Origin: a virus
IMG/VR virus record: IMGVR_UViG_3300043431_000467
Span: 1 to 43,730 of that record
DNA: 43,730 nucleotides
Direction: 5' to 3' (one strand)
The notes below the pieces were generated by a model. That model searched no databases, was not told where the DNA came from, and saw nothing but the letters and a program-made list of their open reading frames with translations. Below are positions 8,231-15,782 of the stretch, one piece after another. Position 1 is the first letter of the stretch; every line of letters begins with the position of its first letter. Position numbers and translations under genes: made by a program.

Positions 8231-9751
8231 ATGTACCTGCCAGACGATCCGACAGCCGACAGCGGCCAGTACACCGAAGGTACTCCAGGTTCCGTGCCGC
8301 CGACTCGCGTGCGCGCGGAGCATCTGAATGCGATTACAAACGAGCTCACGAACGCCATCGAAGCGTACGGGCTCACGCTCGACAAGAACGACTCGACGCA
8401 GCTCATGCAGCTGCTCGCCGAGATCGCGGTCTTGGCGGCCGGGCGGCTGACCGCCGGGCACGGAATCGACGCCACCGCAACCGACGCAAACGGCATCGGG
8501 CTGCACGGCACGGGCCTCGGCACGGGCACGGGCGTACGCGGCGACGGCGGCTCTACGGGGCCCGGCGGCATCTTCGACGGTAACGGCGGCGCAGCAGGCG
8601 CAACGGGCTTCGGTTCGAGTGCGGGGGCGGGGCTTGAGGGTACTGGCGGCTCCACAGGGCCGGGCATCAAGGGCACCGGCGGTTCGAGCTCCGGTCCTGG
8701 CGTCTACGGCATCGGCGGCGCGGGCGGGGACACCGGCGTCTACGGCCAAGGCACGGGCACGGACGCGGGTGGCGAGTTCTACGGCGGCACCGGCGGCGCG
8801 GCCGCGTGGGGCGTCTACGGACTCGGCAACGGTACGCGCGGCGGCGTGCGGGGCGAGGGCGGCGCAGTCTCAGGCCCCGGCGGAGAGTTCGTCGGTGGAG
8901 CATCGAACGGCGAAGGGCTGGTCAGTACCGGAACAGGCTCCGGCAACGGTGGCACGTTCACTGGTGGCTCGTCGAACGGCAAGGGCGTAAGCGGAACTGG
9001 CGTAGGCTCGGGGATTGGCGGGAACTTCGTTGGCGGTTCGACCGGTAAGGGTATCGTAGCGGCGGCCGGCGGGGGCAACACCATCGGCATCGATGGAACT
9101 GGAACCGGAACCGGTACCGGCACGGTAGGCCGAGGCGCCACGAGCACGGTCGGGATCGGCGTCGAAGGCTTCGGCGGTTCGAGCGGCGGTGTTGGCGTCA
9201 AGGGCACTGGTGCAGGTAACGGTCGCGGCGTGCTGGGCGTCGGTGTCGGGTCTGGTGCCGGCGTCTACGGGGATTGCAGCGGCGGCTCCGGACCTGGCGT
9301 AGCTGGTCTTGGCGCCAGCGGGCAGGCCGGCGGCGATTTCATCGGCGGCGGCAGCAGCGGCGCAGGGCTGGTAGGGCAAGGCGGCGCGAGTAACGGCATC
9401 GGCGTTCAGGGCACCGGAGATGGCTCGGGAGCCGGCGTCCAAGGCACCGGCGGAGACGGGAGCGCCCCTGGTGTTCTCGGCATCGGCGGTGCAAGTAACG
9501 GCATTGGCGTACGCGGTGAAGGTACGGGCACCGGCAGCGGCGTCTACGGGATCGGTACGGCCAGCGGCCCGGGTGTCAATGCGTCCAACGCCAGCGGCGG
9601 CCCGGCACTCTATGGCAGCGTGTCCGGCGGGGGCGCGGCGCTCCAGCTCGCATCGCAATCCACCCCATCCCCCCTCGTAAACGGCACTCTGTGGTACGAT
9701 GGCACGCACCTCTACGTTTGCATCGGAGGCAGCCCCGTTCAGCTTGACTGA
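8231..9751 (+). CDS. Tail fibre/adhesin with glycine-rich GxG repeats
   Basis: 506 codons, starting one base after the gp48 stop. Residues 1-75 look like a baseplate-attachment region (PPTRVRAEHLNAITNEL and DKNDSTQLMQLLAEIA, common at the N-terminus of fibre proteins downstream of gp48). Residues about 90-460 are a long run of GTGxGxGVxGxGG-type repeats with short inserts such as GGEFVGGASNGEGL. The last about 45 residues (TPSPLVNGTLWYDGTHLYVC) form the compact C-terminal tip found in many fibre proteins. The repeats could form a beta-solenoid or polyglycine-II bundle; this is inference. Likely receptor-binding. Confidence 0.7.
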   Translation: MYLPDDPTADSGQYTEGTPGSVPPTRVRAEHLNAITNELTNAIEAYGLTLDKNDSTQLMQLLAEIAVLAAGRLTAGHGIDATATDANGIGLHGTGLGTGTGVRGDGGSTGPGGIFDGNGGAAGATGFGSSAGAGLEGTGGSTGPGIKGTGGSSSGPGVYGIGGAGGDTGVYGQGTGTDAGGEFYGGTGGAAAWGVYGLGNGTRGGVRGEGGAVSGPGGEFVGGASNGEGLVSTGTGSGNGGTFTGGSSNGKGVSGTGVGSGIGGNFVGGSTGKGIVAAAGGGNTIGIDGTGTGTGTGTVGRGATSTVGIGVEGFGGSSGGVGVKGTGAGNGRGVLGVGVGSGAGVYGDCSGGSGPGVAGLGASGQAGGDFIGGGSSGAGLVGQGGASNGIGVQGTGDGSGAGVQGTGGDGSAPGVLGIGGASNGIGVRGEGTGTGSGVYGIGTASGPGVNASNASGGPALYGSVSGGGAALQLASQSTPSPLVNGTLWYDGTHLYVCIGGSPVQLD

Positions 9752-10032
9752 TGGCCGGACCGTACACAACCAGTCGCTACTCCGGGCGCCGCCGCGCGGC
9801 GGCGCCCGTGCGCATGCTTCAGGTGCGGGACGCGGCCCCTACAGCTGCGTCCGGATCGGAGGATCCGCTCGGCGGCGGGTCCGGCGGCGGTCTGCCGTCC
9901 GGATTGACGAGTCGATACTCCGGTGCGCGGCGGGCCGTGCCGACCATCAAAATGATCAGCCTGCAGCCGGCCCCGGTTCCTGTTGTCTCTGAGAGCACCC
10001 AATCTGATCCCCTTCCGGTGTTGTTTATATGA
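9751..10032 (+). CDS. Small unknown protein in the fibre cluster
   Basis: 93 codons; ATG shares a base with the fibre stop (TGATG). I do not recognise the family. It contains an internal duplication, TSRYSGRRRAA near the N-terminus and TSRYSGARRAV about 45 residues later, separated by a Gly/Ser-rich linker. Two Ser-Arg-Tyr-Ser-Gly-x-Arg-Arg units in so small a protein suggest a two-fold binding surface. Placement among fibre genes suggests a structural or assembly role. Confidence 0.6.
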   Translation: MAGPYTTSRYSGRRRAAAPVRMLQVRDAAPTAASGSEDPLGGGSGGGLPSGLTSRYSGARRAVPTIKMISLQPAPVPVVSESTQSDPLPVLFI

Positions 10033-10631
10033 CGGTCACAAAGTATAAAGATGCAGTCGACGTCACCCACGAATTTCAGCAGGAAGCGGGGGATAACGGC
10101 GGCTCAGAAGTACGTCCGGTTGCAGGGATGCCTAGTGCGGTGCGCGCGCAATTTACTGCGATGGCCGCGAGCCTGGTGGCGATCGACGCGAATACGAACA
10201 CGGTCGAAGCTCTGATCGGAACGACGAACTCGACGCTGTCTACGATCGATGGACGGGTAGACGGACTCGAAGCTCTGATCGGAACGACGAACTCGACGCT
10301 GTCTACGATCGACGGACGCGTAGACGGGCTTGAGGCTCTGATCGGAACGACGAACTCGAGCCTCGACCCCGGCACGTGCGTCACGAATCAGACGTCCAGC
10401 ACCACCACAAGTGCGGCGTTCTCCAGCCAGGCATGTACGCTCGGAGCCTGGGTCAAGAACATCTCGACCTCGAACCAGATCATCTACGTCAAGATGAACG
10501 CGACGGCCACCTCGGGCAACGGCTACCAGCTGACCGTAGGAGAAGAGCGATTCTTTCCGTGCGCGAACATGACCGAAATCAACCACATCGCATCCGCAAC
10601 CGGGGCTAACACGTGCTGGGAAGCGATCTGA
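10029..10631 (+). CDS. Fibre-like protein with a 21-residue coiled-coil repeat
   Basis: 200 codons, ATGA overlap with the preceding gene. Residues about 60-108 are two exact-length copies and a partial third copy of a 21-residue unit (EALIGTTNS, TLSTIDGRVDGL), i.e. three heptads per unit, coded by 63-bp DNA repeats at 10206-10361. Such I/L-heptad segments form trimeric coiled-coil shafts in phage fibres. The C-terminal about 90 residues (WVKNISTSNQIIYVKMNA, LTVGEERFFPCANM) look like a small beta domain at the tip. Function inferred as a tail fibre or adhesin. Confidence 0.65.
   Translation: MTVTKYKDAVDVTHEFQQEAGDNGGSEVRPVAGMPSAVRAQFTAMAASLVAIDANTNTVEALIGTTNSTLSTIDGRVDGLEALIGTTNSTLSTIDGRVDGLEALIGTTNSSLDPGTCVTNQTSSTTTSAAFSSQACTLGAWVKNISTSNQIIYVKMNATATSGNGYQLTVGEERFFPCANMTEINHIASATGANTCWEAI
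10206..10361 (+). repeat. 63-bp in-frame tandem repeat (2 full copies plus part)
   Basis: Copies begin at 10206, 10269 and 10332 (the third is cut short after about 30 bases). They are nearly identical at the DNA level and encode three heptads each, so copy number could change by recombination or slippage without breaking the frame. Confidence 0.85.
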
Positions 10632-11479
10632 ATAGTCCAGCACTGCGACGGGCGCGGCGCCCGCGCGGGCTTCTTGACGGGGTGAGCGTTACTCCGCTAG
10701 AGGCTTGGTCGTGCGCCTGGCTGCTGAACAGTCGGTACAAGGGACCGCTGTTCACGGTGCGGGATGATACTACGACCGGGACGCAGGATATCTACCCGCG
10801 CAACGGTCGCGTCGATCTGTTCTCCCTGCTGTCGTTTCTTGGCGGGCACTCGGGAGCAATTGAGACGGTCTATGGGCAATACAACGGAAAAAATCACTCT
10901 ACGTCGGGTGGTGGCACGCGCCCCCGCATAGTTCTCAGCGGTACGCTAGACGTAACCGCCAACAACACCCCCACCATGGTGTTCGCTGGCGCCCAAGTGT
11001 TGGCTCATGGAACCGCACTGGGTATGACCGGATCGCCTGCTTTGACGATGCTGTATTGTGGGTTGTCAACAGTCAACTCCAAAATCATGGCGGGGCTAGG
11101 CGATCTCGGCACCAACAATAAGTGCTTCGCCCACAACACCGGCACGTCCTCTACCGTACCCTTAATCACACAGGCGGGTGCGTTTCGTGGGTTCACGGCC
11201 TCGGCGCAGAGCTCACAGCACTACTACATTGCGGGCAAAGCGGCATCCGCTACGCCCTCCGCCTTCACTCTAGAGCAAGACGGCACAGCGCTTTCGCAGG
11301 CGTCGCTGACTAACGGGGCAACTGCGCAGAATATGACAGATACCAACGTGGTGTGGGGGCACAACGGCCAAGGCACGGCGTATATGACAGGCAACTCCAA
11401 TGTCTTGGCAATCTGGAATGCCGTGCTGTCAGGGGACGACCTGCTGCTCGCTCGCGCGTGCGGCGCAGCGCATATGTAA
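10613..11479 (+). CDS. Tail protein resembling the arabinofuranosidase B / LamG-like fold
   Basis: 288 codons if started at GTG 10613, inside the end of the previous gene; GTG 10682 is an alternative start. The N-terminal part (RRARRPRGLLDG, then LEAWSCAWLLNSRYKGPLF, VRDDTTTGTQDIY and VYGQYNGKNH) follows the pattern of alpha-L-arabinofuranosidase B catalytic-domain-like modules, where an AYSLRxLxxxYTGP segment and a TTWYDQSGN motif occur. Here the usual W-Y-D-Q is changed to VYGQYNG, so catalysis is doubtful. The rest is a concanavalin-like beta-rich sequence. In phages such modules act as glycan-binding tail proteins; this is inference. Confidence 0.55.
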   Translation: MLGSDLNSPALRRARRPRGLLDGVSVTPLEAWSCAWLLNSRYKGPLFTVRDDTTTGTQDIYPRNGRVDLFSLLSFLGGHSGAIETVYGQYNGKNHSTSGGGTRPRIVLSGTLDVTANNTPTMVFAGAQVLAHGTALGMTGSPALTMLYCGLSTVNSKIMAGLGDLGTNNKCFAHNTGTSSTVPLITQAGAFRGFTASAQSSQHYYIAGKAASATPSAFTLEQDGTALSQASLTNGATAQNMTDTNVVWGHNGQGTAYMTGNSNVLAIWNAVLSGDDLLLARACGAAHM

Positions 11480-11501
11480 GTTCTGCTATGGTCAGTCTTA
11501 G

Positions 11502-11750
11502 ATGTCGATCGACCTTGTATCTGCCCTGATCGGGGCAGCCATTCCCTTGACTCTGGCCGGCATCGGCATAGCTGTATCTTGGGGTAAGCTGAATCAGCTA
11601 GTAGCCACCCTATTCAATACAGTACAACATATGGCGGAGGCGGTAGAGAAGTTGACCGACAGCCACGCCTCCGTCAGAACAACGGTAGAACAGCACGACG
11701 AACGACTAGACCGGCTCGAAGCGCCGCTCTTCCGCAAGCAAAACCACTAG
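11502..11750 (+). CDS. Small membrane protein with coiled coil (lysis cassette candidate)
   Basis: 82 codons. One hydrophobic segment (about residues 6-27, ALIGAAIPLTLAGIGIAV) is followed by about 50 residues of amphipathic helix ending in TVEQHDERLDRLEAPL. A single N-terminal membrane anchor plus a coiled coil is the layout of inner-membrane spanins and of XhlA-like lysis accessory proteins. The lipoprotein and endolysin genes follow within 1 kb. Which lysis role it has cannot be decided from sequence. Confidence 0.6.
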   Translation: MSIDLVSALIGAAIPLTLAGIGIAVSWGKLNQLVATLFNTVQHMAEAVEKLTDSHASVRTTVEQHDERLDRLEAPLFRKQNH

Positions 11751-11787
11751 TTCTGCGTCCGGTGCGGGCGTGTGCTAGAACAACGAC

Positions 11788-11997
11788 ATGATGGTCCAGC
11801 AAATCCTCATGTACGTCGGCATGACCTACGCCTTCTGCGGTGCGCTGCTGCCCGTGGTCGAAGTCCTCAAGATGTTCGCCGCGCAGAACGGCTCGGAAGG
11901 GCCGGAAGACAAGGCGCTGTCGAGCTTCGAGTCGTTCCTGCATAGCGCAGCGGATCTGCTGGGCCGCCTCGGTCCTGACTTTCGGGCGAAGAAATGA
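11788..11997 (+). CDS. Small membrane protein, holin candidate
   Basis: 69 codons; ATG ATG start. A hydrophobic stretch at about residues 5-31 (ILMYVGMTYAFCGALLPVVE) precedes a polar C-terminal half ending in Arg-Ala-Lys-Lys. Size, membrane segment and place just before the lipoprotein and endolysin genes make it a holin or holin-like candidate; nothing more specific was recognised. It overlaps the next gene by ATGA. Confidence 0.6.
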   Translation: MMVQQILMYVGMTYAFCGALLPVVEVLKMFAAQNGSEGPEDKALSSFESFLHSAADLLGRLGPDFRAKK

Positions 11998-12173
11998 AGT
12001 CGCTAGCGGGGCTGGCCCTGGGGGCGGTCGGGTTTGTTCTCGACCGCCTGATCTCCATCTTCGAGACCCCTCTGCCGCCGAAGCCGGTCGAGAAGGTGTT
12101 CCCGCACGAAGGCGTTCCGGAAGAGTTTCTCGACCGGCTACTCAAAGAGGCAAAGGATCTAGACCCACAATGA
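11994..12173 (+). CDS. Small membrane-anchored protein in the lysis cassette
   Basis: 59 codons, from ATG 11994 (overlapping the previous stop) to TGA 12171-12173. The N-terminal segment SLAGLALGAVGFVLDRLIS is hydrophobic; the rest is a short acidic and proline-containing tail. Family not recognised. Tight overlaps on both sides (ATGA at each end) make translation likely. Confidence 0.6.
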   Translation: MKSLAGLALGAVGFVLDRLISIFETPLPPKPVEKVFPHEGVPEEFLDRLLKEAKDLDPQ

Positions 12174-12676
12174 AGCAACTCCTCGTACTATCCCTGGTTC
12201 TGACTGGCTGTGCGTCCACCCTTCCCGAGATCAAACACGACCTCGAAGAGGGGGCGCAGAAGGTTGCAGAGGCGATCGACCACGGCCGTAACGCCGTTGT
12301 GGCGGCGCGCAAGAAACAAGACCAGCTCCGCGGGGAGTTGCAGCCCTTCGCGATGGCGTCGGTGCAGCTCTGCAGCGGCGTGCCCGTCGACCCGCAGGCA
12401 TGTGCGGATCTTGACGTCATTCAGAACGAGCTGTTCCGCGCGTTCGACGTGTCGGGGCAGGCGTTGACGGTCGCAGAGCAAGCGGCGTTTGATGCATCTG
12501 CAGCCTTCCGTACCTTCAGCGAAGGTCACGGCAGCTTCAAGGCCGCATTCGACGGCGCCGCGAAGCTTGTGGCGGCGGCGCGCAAGGCCGGCGATGGCGT
12601 CGAGCAACTCCTTGCCGTAGCGAAAGACTACGCAGAAGCGGTGTCGAATCTTGCCGCAAAGCTCAAACAAGCCTAG
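12170..12676 (+). CDS. Lipoprotein in the lysis cassette (outer-membrane spanin candidate)
   Basis: 168 codons from ATG 12170, chosen because it overlaps the upstream TGA and gives a proper lipoprotein signal: Lys at 3, a Leu/Val-rich core and the lipobox LTGC with Cys 14. The mature part is helical and Ala/Lys/Glu-rich, with two more cysteines near the middle. A lipoprotein next to small membrane proteins and an endolysin suggests a spanin-like role in outer-membrane disruption, though it is longer than typical Rz1. It also implies a Gram-negative host. Confidence 0.6.
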   Translation: MKQLLVLSLVLTGCASTLPEIKHDLEEGAQKVAEAIDHGRNAVVAARKKQDQLRGELQPFAMASVQLCSGVPVDPQACADLDVIQNELFRAFDVSGQALTVAEQAAFDASAAFRTFSEGHGSFKAAFDGAAKLVAAARKAGDGVEQLLAVAKDYAEAVSNLAAKLKQA

Positions 12677-13196
12677 CCCGTTCAAGTGGAAGGCCGCGCC
12701 CACCCCTTCCGATCCAGATCACGTAACGATCCTGGAGGGGTGGGACCGGCTGAACATTACGTCCTTCGCGTGCGAGGAACTTGCGCGCTGGACGCATGGC
12801 AAGAGCCGCATTGTGACGATGAACCACCAGTGTCGCGAGTCGTTTCTAGGTCTATGGGCCGCGTGGGAGAAAGACGGCGCGCTTGAGCGGTTCAAGTCCG
12901 ACTACACGCCAGCGCCGACCCGCGCGATTGTACACGACGGCTGGGCCGGAGCATACAACCCACGGTACAAGCGCGGCGTCGCACACGATCAGAACCCGAA
13001 CCACCTCAGCAACCATGCGAGCGGCCATGCGTTTGATATCGCCGCACAGCGCTACCCGCTCGGCCGCGAGATTCCCGGCCCGGATCTGATCCACCTTCTT
13101 GTTCCGATCGCCAAGTCCTACGGCTGGCGTTGGGGCGGCGAGTTCACGCGCCGCGATGGCATGCACTTCCAGCACGAAACGAGTCCATTCACATGA
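12651..13196 (+). CDS. Endolysin, peptidase M15-type
   Basis: 181 codons from TTG 12651, overlapping the lipoprotein gene by 26 bases; no better in-frame start was seen. The zinc-peptidase signature of M15 is clear: SNHASGHAFDI (the SxHxxGxAxD motif with His and Asp ligands, about residues 120-130) and DGMHFQ near the C-terminus with the third ligand His. Such enzymes cut peptide bonds in the peptidoglycan stem. No signal peptide is visible, so export would depend on a holin. It overlaps the next gene by ATGA. Confidence 0.8.
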   Translation: MPQSSNKPSPFKWKAAPTPSDPDHVTILEGWDRLNITSFACEELARWTHGKSRIVTMNHQCRESFLGLWAAWEKDGALERFKSDYTPAPTRAIVHDGWAGAYNPRYKRGVAHDQNPNHLSNHASGHAFDIAAQRYPLGREIPGPDLIHLLVPIAKSYGWRWGGEFTRRDGMHFQHETSPFT

Positions 13197-13609
13197 GCGC
13201 AACGACTACAGCCGCTACGGCGGTCATCGACGATATCGAAGCCCACACCGGCGGCGTAACTGCAAACGATCTGAACGTTGCGATGTCGCGCGTGGTTGTG
13301 GAGTTCGCTGAGTCGGGCGTGACTGCTAGCGAGTCCGGTGGTGCGACCGGCGCCGCAACCGCCGTAGCGATGACCACCGCAAGCGCTACGCTTATCGCGG
13401 CGAACGCTAGCCGAGTCGGACTCATGATCTACAACCCATTGGCGGTAACGCTGTACGTGCGTTTCGAGAATGCGGACGCGGCTACTGTTCAGTCCTTTTG
13501 GGTTCTGCCCGGCGAGACGTACGAGATGCCTCGTCGATACTACACCGGGATCGTGAAGGCTGCAACCGCCTCCAGCTCCGGCAGCGTCTTTGTCACGGAG
13601 ATCGTGTAA
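13193..13609 (+). CDS. Small phage structural protein (unknown, beta-rich)
   Basis: 138 codons from ATG 13193 (ATGA overlap with the endolysin). The C-terminal half, with ATLIAANASRVGLMIYNPLA, LYVRFENADA and YEMPRRYYTGIVKA, has the pattern of small beta-rich phage proteins whose strands read as 'nANRxGLxIYN...LYV...YExPxxYTG'. Their exact role is not established; they occur among tail or head decoration genes. Placed after the lysis genes and before a glycine-rich protein. Confidence 0.6.
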   Translation: MSATTTAATAVIDDIEAHTGGVTANDLNVAMSRVVVEFAESGVTASESGGATGAATAVAMTTASATLIAANASRVGLMIYNPLAVTLYVRFENADAATVQSFWVLPGETYEMPRRYYTGIVKAATASSSGSVFVTEIV

Positions 13610-14631
13610 TGCCTATTCATGCTCCTCGCGGGCCCGCGCGCATCGTCGATCACTACGACACCGCCGGCACCACGGCCGTCACGACACGTACGGGCTATCA
13701 AGTTGTTGAGCTACTGCTACGTCCCGGCGCCCAAGGCGGAGGAGGAGGCGGGGGCGGAGGTATCGGCCAAACATCTGCTACGGGCGGGGGAGGCGGAGGA
13801 GCGGGTAACGGTGGCGGTGGCGGTGGGGCCTCTATGCTGCGTGTGCCCTGCTCGATCGCACCGGGCACCGTGCTCACTCTGGTGCGCGGTGCGGGGGGCA
13901 CGGGTGGTGCGGGGGGTACGTCGGGCGCCAACAATTCTGTGGCGGGGTCTGTCGGGTCCCCGTCGTATGTGACGACACAAGCTGGAGTCCACATCGCGAA
14001 GACCGCGGGCCTTGTAACTATAGCCGGCAACGGGGGGAACAAAGGCAACAACGCATCTGCGGGCAACGGGGGTACCGCAGGTAGCGGGCAGTCTCTTACA
14101 GCAGCTAACACGCGACACTTTGGCCTGAACCTCCCGAACGCTGACGTTACCGGCAACGCAGGAGGGGCAGGGGGCGCAAGCAGCAACCCCGGCAATTCGC
14201 CCACTACGCCAAATCTACCAACCGGGGCCGTTCTCGCCTTCCCGTCCACCTACGCCACTGTCCCGAGCAACGCAGCGGGTGGTGCCGCAGACACCACCGC
14301 GGGCGGGGGCGGGGCCGGGGCATCCGGAGGTACCGGCGGACCCGGAGATGAAGTCGACTACGGCCTCGGAATCGCTCCGCTGACTGGTGCCGGTTCCGGT
14401 GTGGGTGGCGCTGGCGGCGCTGGCGGCGCTGGCTCTGTAGCAGGCACTGGCACGACGGGCTCGAACGGCAGTAATGGCGCGACTGGGTCCCACGGCAGAG
14501 GCGGTGGCGGTGGCGGTGGCGCGGGCGGCGGTGGCGCTGGGCTTTCCGCGGGCGGGGCAGGTGGTGTTGGCGGCACAGGCGGCGACGGCAGCCCAGGCTA
14601 CATCGGCCTGGTCTACGCGCGCCTGAGCTGA
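13609..14631 (+). CDS. Glycine-rich tail fibre-like protein
   Basis: 340 codons from ATG 13609, sharing a base with the preceding TAA. After about 35 residues (TGYQVVELLLRPGAQ) there are long poly-glycine tracts, a short GTVLTLVRGAGGTGG strand, and further GGxGGxGG runs to the end, closing with a YIGLVYARLS strand. This is the architecture of Gly_rich-type phage tail proteins, in which glycine tracts form polyglycine-II sandwiches bearing receptor-binding loops. It is the last gene of the plus-strand late operon and overlaps the opposing array gene by 19 bases. Confidence 0.6.
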   Translation: MPIHAPRGPARIVDHYDTAGTTAVTTRTGYQVVELLLRPGAQGGGGGGGGGIGQTSATGGGGGGAGNGGGGGGASMLRVPCSIAPGTVLTLVRGAGGTGGAGGTSGANNSVAGSVGSPSYVTTQAGVHIAKTAGLVTIAGNGGNKGNNASAGNGGTAGSGQSLTAANTRHFGLNLPNADVTGNAGGAGGASSNPGNSPTTPNLPTGAVLAFPSTYATVPSNAAGGAADTTAGGGGAGASGGTGGPGDEVDYGLGIAPLTGAGSGVGGAGGAGGAGSVAGTGTTGSNGSNGATGSHGRGGGGGGGAGGGGAGLSAGGAGGVGGTGGDGSPGYIGLVYARLS

Positions 14632-14786
14632 TCCCGGAGCGGATCGCAGAGCTGGTCGTAGAGCTGGTCGCAGAGCTGGGCGTCGAGCTGGGCGGAGAGC
14701 TGGTAGTAGATCTGGCGATCGAGCGGGGCCCAGAGCTGGCGATCGAGCTGGGCCCAGAGCTGGTAGAGTGGTTTGTCAGGATTCAT
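14613..14786 (-). CDS. QL-repeat micro-protein, left array gene 1 (distal)
   Basis: 57 codons. From ATG 14786 the protein is built almost entirely of a four-residue repeat: PLYQLWAQLDRQLWAPL, then YYQLSAQLDAQLCDQL and further DQL units to RDQLRRA. Repeating CAG-CTC codons give a 12-base DNA periodicity. It starts inside the end of the neighbouring member and is convergent with the glycine-rich protein gene. No family recognised. Confidence 0.65.
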   Translation of the reverse strand: MNPDKPLYQLWAQLDRQLWAPLDRQIYYQLSAQLDAQLCDQLYDQLCDPLRDQLRRA

Positions 14787-14943
14787 GGTTGTGCGCTGCG
14801 CAGAGCTGATTGCGCGTCTGAGTGTACAGCTGCCAGTAGAACTGCCGGTAGAGCTCGGCGTAGATTTGGGCGTTGAGCTCGGCGGAGAGCTGGCGCACGA
14901 GCCGGGCACAGAAGAGCTGTTGGCGTGATCGGTCAGGGTTCAT
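14776..14943 (-). CDS. QL-repeat micro-protein, left array gene 2
   Basis: 55 codons from ATG 14943, which overlaps the stop of the upstream member (ATGA). It begins MNPDRSRQQLF and continues with more degenerate units (RQLSAELNAQIYAELYRQF, WQLYTQTRNQL), ending CAAHNHES. It shares the MNPD start with its downstream neighbour but lacks the LREQ ending; its last 11 bases overlap that neighbour. Confidence 0.6.
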   Translation of the reverse strand: MNPDRSRQQLFCARLVRQLSAELNAQIYAELYRQFYWQLYTQTRNQLCAAHNHES

Positions 14944-15113
14944 GGCTGTTCTCGGAGCTGGACCGTCAGCTTGATGTATATTTCAGCGCCTAGCGCCCAG
15001 TCGAAGTGACTGTATAGCTCGTCGCGCAAACGCCAATGCAACTGCTGTTGAAACTGGGCGTGCAGCCGATCCTCGAATCCGCCGCATGCAGCTGTGGCTC
15101 TGAAGCGCTTCAC
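14940..15113 (-). CDS. QL-repeat family micro-protein, left array gene 3 (diverged)
   Basis: 57 codons if started at GTG 15113, chosen because it overlaps the upstream stop as GTGA and gives the family's usual length. The repeat is weak (DRLHAQFQQQLHWRL, DELYSHFDWAL), but the protein ends in LTVQLREQP, the signature shared with right-array members, and its end codes the conserved junction CTCCGAGAACAGCCATGA. Confidence 0.55.
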   Translation of the reverse strand: MKRFRATAACGGFEDRLHAQFQQQLHWRLRDELYSHFDWALGAEIYIKLTVQLREQP

Positions 15114-15289
15114 GTCGACACCCACTTCAGGTAGAACGACTCGCGTCCGCACCAGAGAATCCGCTGAGCGATGAGTTTTCCAGGCATCCCGCCCGAGAAA
15201 ATACAACGAACGGTTTCGCTCGACAGGTGGCGTTCGATCGCTCGTCGCAGCCTGCGTTGCCTGTTCGCTTTACGTTTTCGGTTCGTCAT
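15110..15289 (-). CDS. Small basic protein within the left array
   Basis: 59 codons from ATG 15289 to TGA 15112-15110. The N-terminus is very basic (TNRKRKANRQRRLRRAIE), which could bind nucleic acid; the rest (CIFSGGMPGKLIAQRILWCG) has no repeat. It overlaps genes on both sides (20 and 4 bases), which supports translation. Family unknown. Confidence 0.5.
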   Translation of the reverse strand: MTNRKRKANRQRRLRRAIERHLSSETVRCIFSGGMPGKLIAQRILWCGRESFYLKWVST

Positions 15290-15446
15290 GCTGTAGTGCC
15301 TGGAGCAAGGGACTGTAAAACTCCAGAAATAGTTGATTCCCTACGCTGGTATGCATCTCGTCGAACAGCCGCTGATTTATGCGGGGGTCGGCAGCATAGT
15401 GGATATCTAGTCCCATCTGCGTCCGTAGCAATTCAGGTTCGCGCAT
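15270..15446 (-). CDS. Small protein in the left array, possible diverged family member
   Basis: 58 codons from ATG 15446 to TAA 15272-15270; its start lies inside the last codons of the neighbouring repeat gene. The sequence (LLRTQMGLDIHYAADP, NQRLFDEMHTSVGNQLF, FYSPLLQALQ) has no clean QL repeat but keeps the N-Q-L and Q-A-L spacing seen in diverged members. Membership is inferred from length and position. Confidence 0.5.
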   Translation of the reverse strand: MREPELLRTQMGLDIHYAADPRINQRLFDEMHTSVGNQLFLEFYSPLLQALQHDEPKT

Positions 15447-15624
15447 GGCGTAGCTGGTCGTCGAGCTGGGCGTAGAGCTGGTCGTAGAGCTGGCCGAAGA
15501 GCTGGGTCCAGAACTGGGCGTGGAGCTGGGCGTAGAGCTGGTCGTCGAGCTGGGCGTGGAGCTGGGCGTAGAGCTGATCCCAGACCGGCTCGTTGAGCTG
15601 GCGGGCGAGCCGGTCTGGGATCAT
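15433..15624 (-). CDS. QL-repeat micro-protein, left array gene 6
   Basis: 63 codons from ATG 15624, overlapping the upstream stop (ATGA). After MIPDRLARQLNEPVW the protein is a nearly perfect tetrad repeat: DQLYAQLHAQLDDQL, YAQLHAQFWTQLFGQL, YDQLYAQLDDQL, ending RHART. A longer open frame reaches back to 15846, but that part is the antisense or other-frame shadow of the neighbouring genes. Confidence 0.7.
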   Translation of the reverse strand: MIPDRLARQLNEPVWDQLYAQLHAQLDDQLYAQLHAQFWTQLFGQLYDQLYAQLDDQLRHART

Positions 15625-15782
15625 CGCCGTTCTCGGAGCTGATCGTGCAGCGGTGTCCAGCTGCACACCCAGCGCGGGGCGAGTAGTTGGGTGTGGAGCT
15701 GGGGGCGAAGCTGGTCGTCGAGCCGGCAGAGCCGGGCGTCGAGCTGGACCCAGAAATCGCGGTAGCGCTCGTGCGCGTTCAT
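15621..15782 (-). CDS. QL-repeat micro-protein, left array gene 7 (promoter-proximal)
   Basis: 53 codons from ATG 15782 to TGA 15623-15621. Starts MNAHERYRDFW like right-array members (MNAH), then VQLDARLCRLDDQLRPQL, a non-repeat middle, and the family ending HDQLRERR. Its ATG overlaps the stop of the metallopeptidase-like lipoprotein gene, so it is translationally coupled to that gene. Confidence 0.65.
   Translation of the reverse strand: MNAHERYRDFWVQLDARLCRLDDQLRPQLHTQLLAPRWVCSWTPLHDQLRERR

Noticed and set aside
8619-9769. Several frames opposite or shifted within the glycine-rich fibre gene
   Set aside because: Low-complexity Arg/Pro/Ala translations of GGC-rich repeats.
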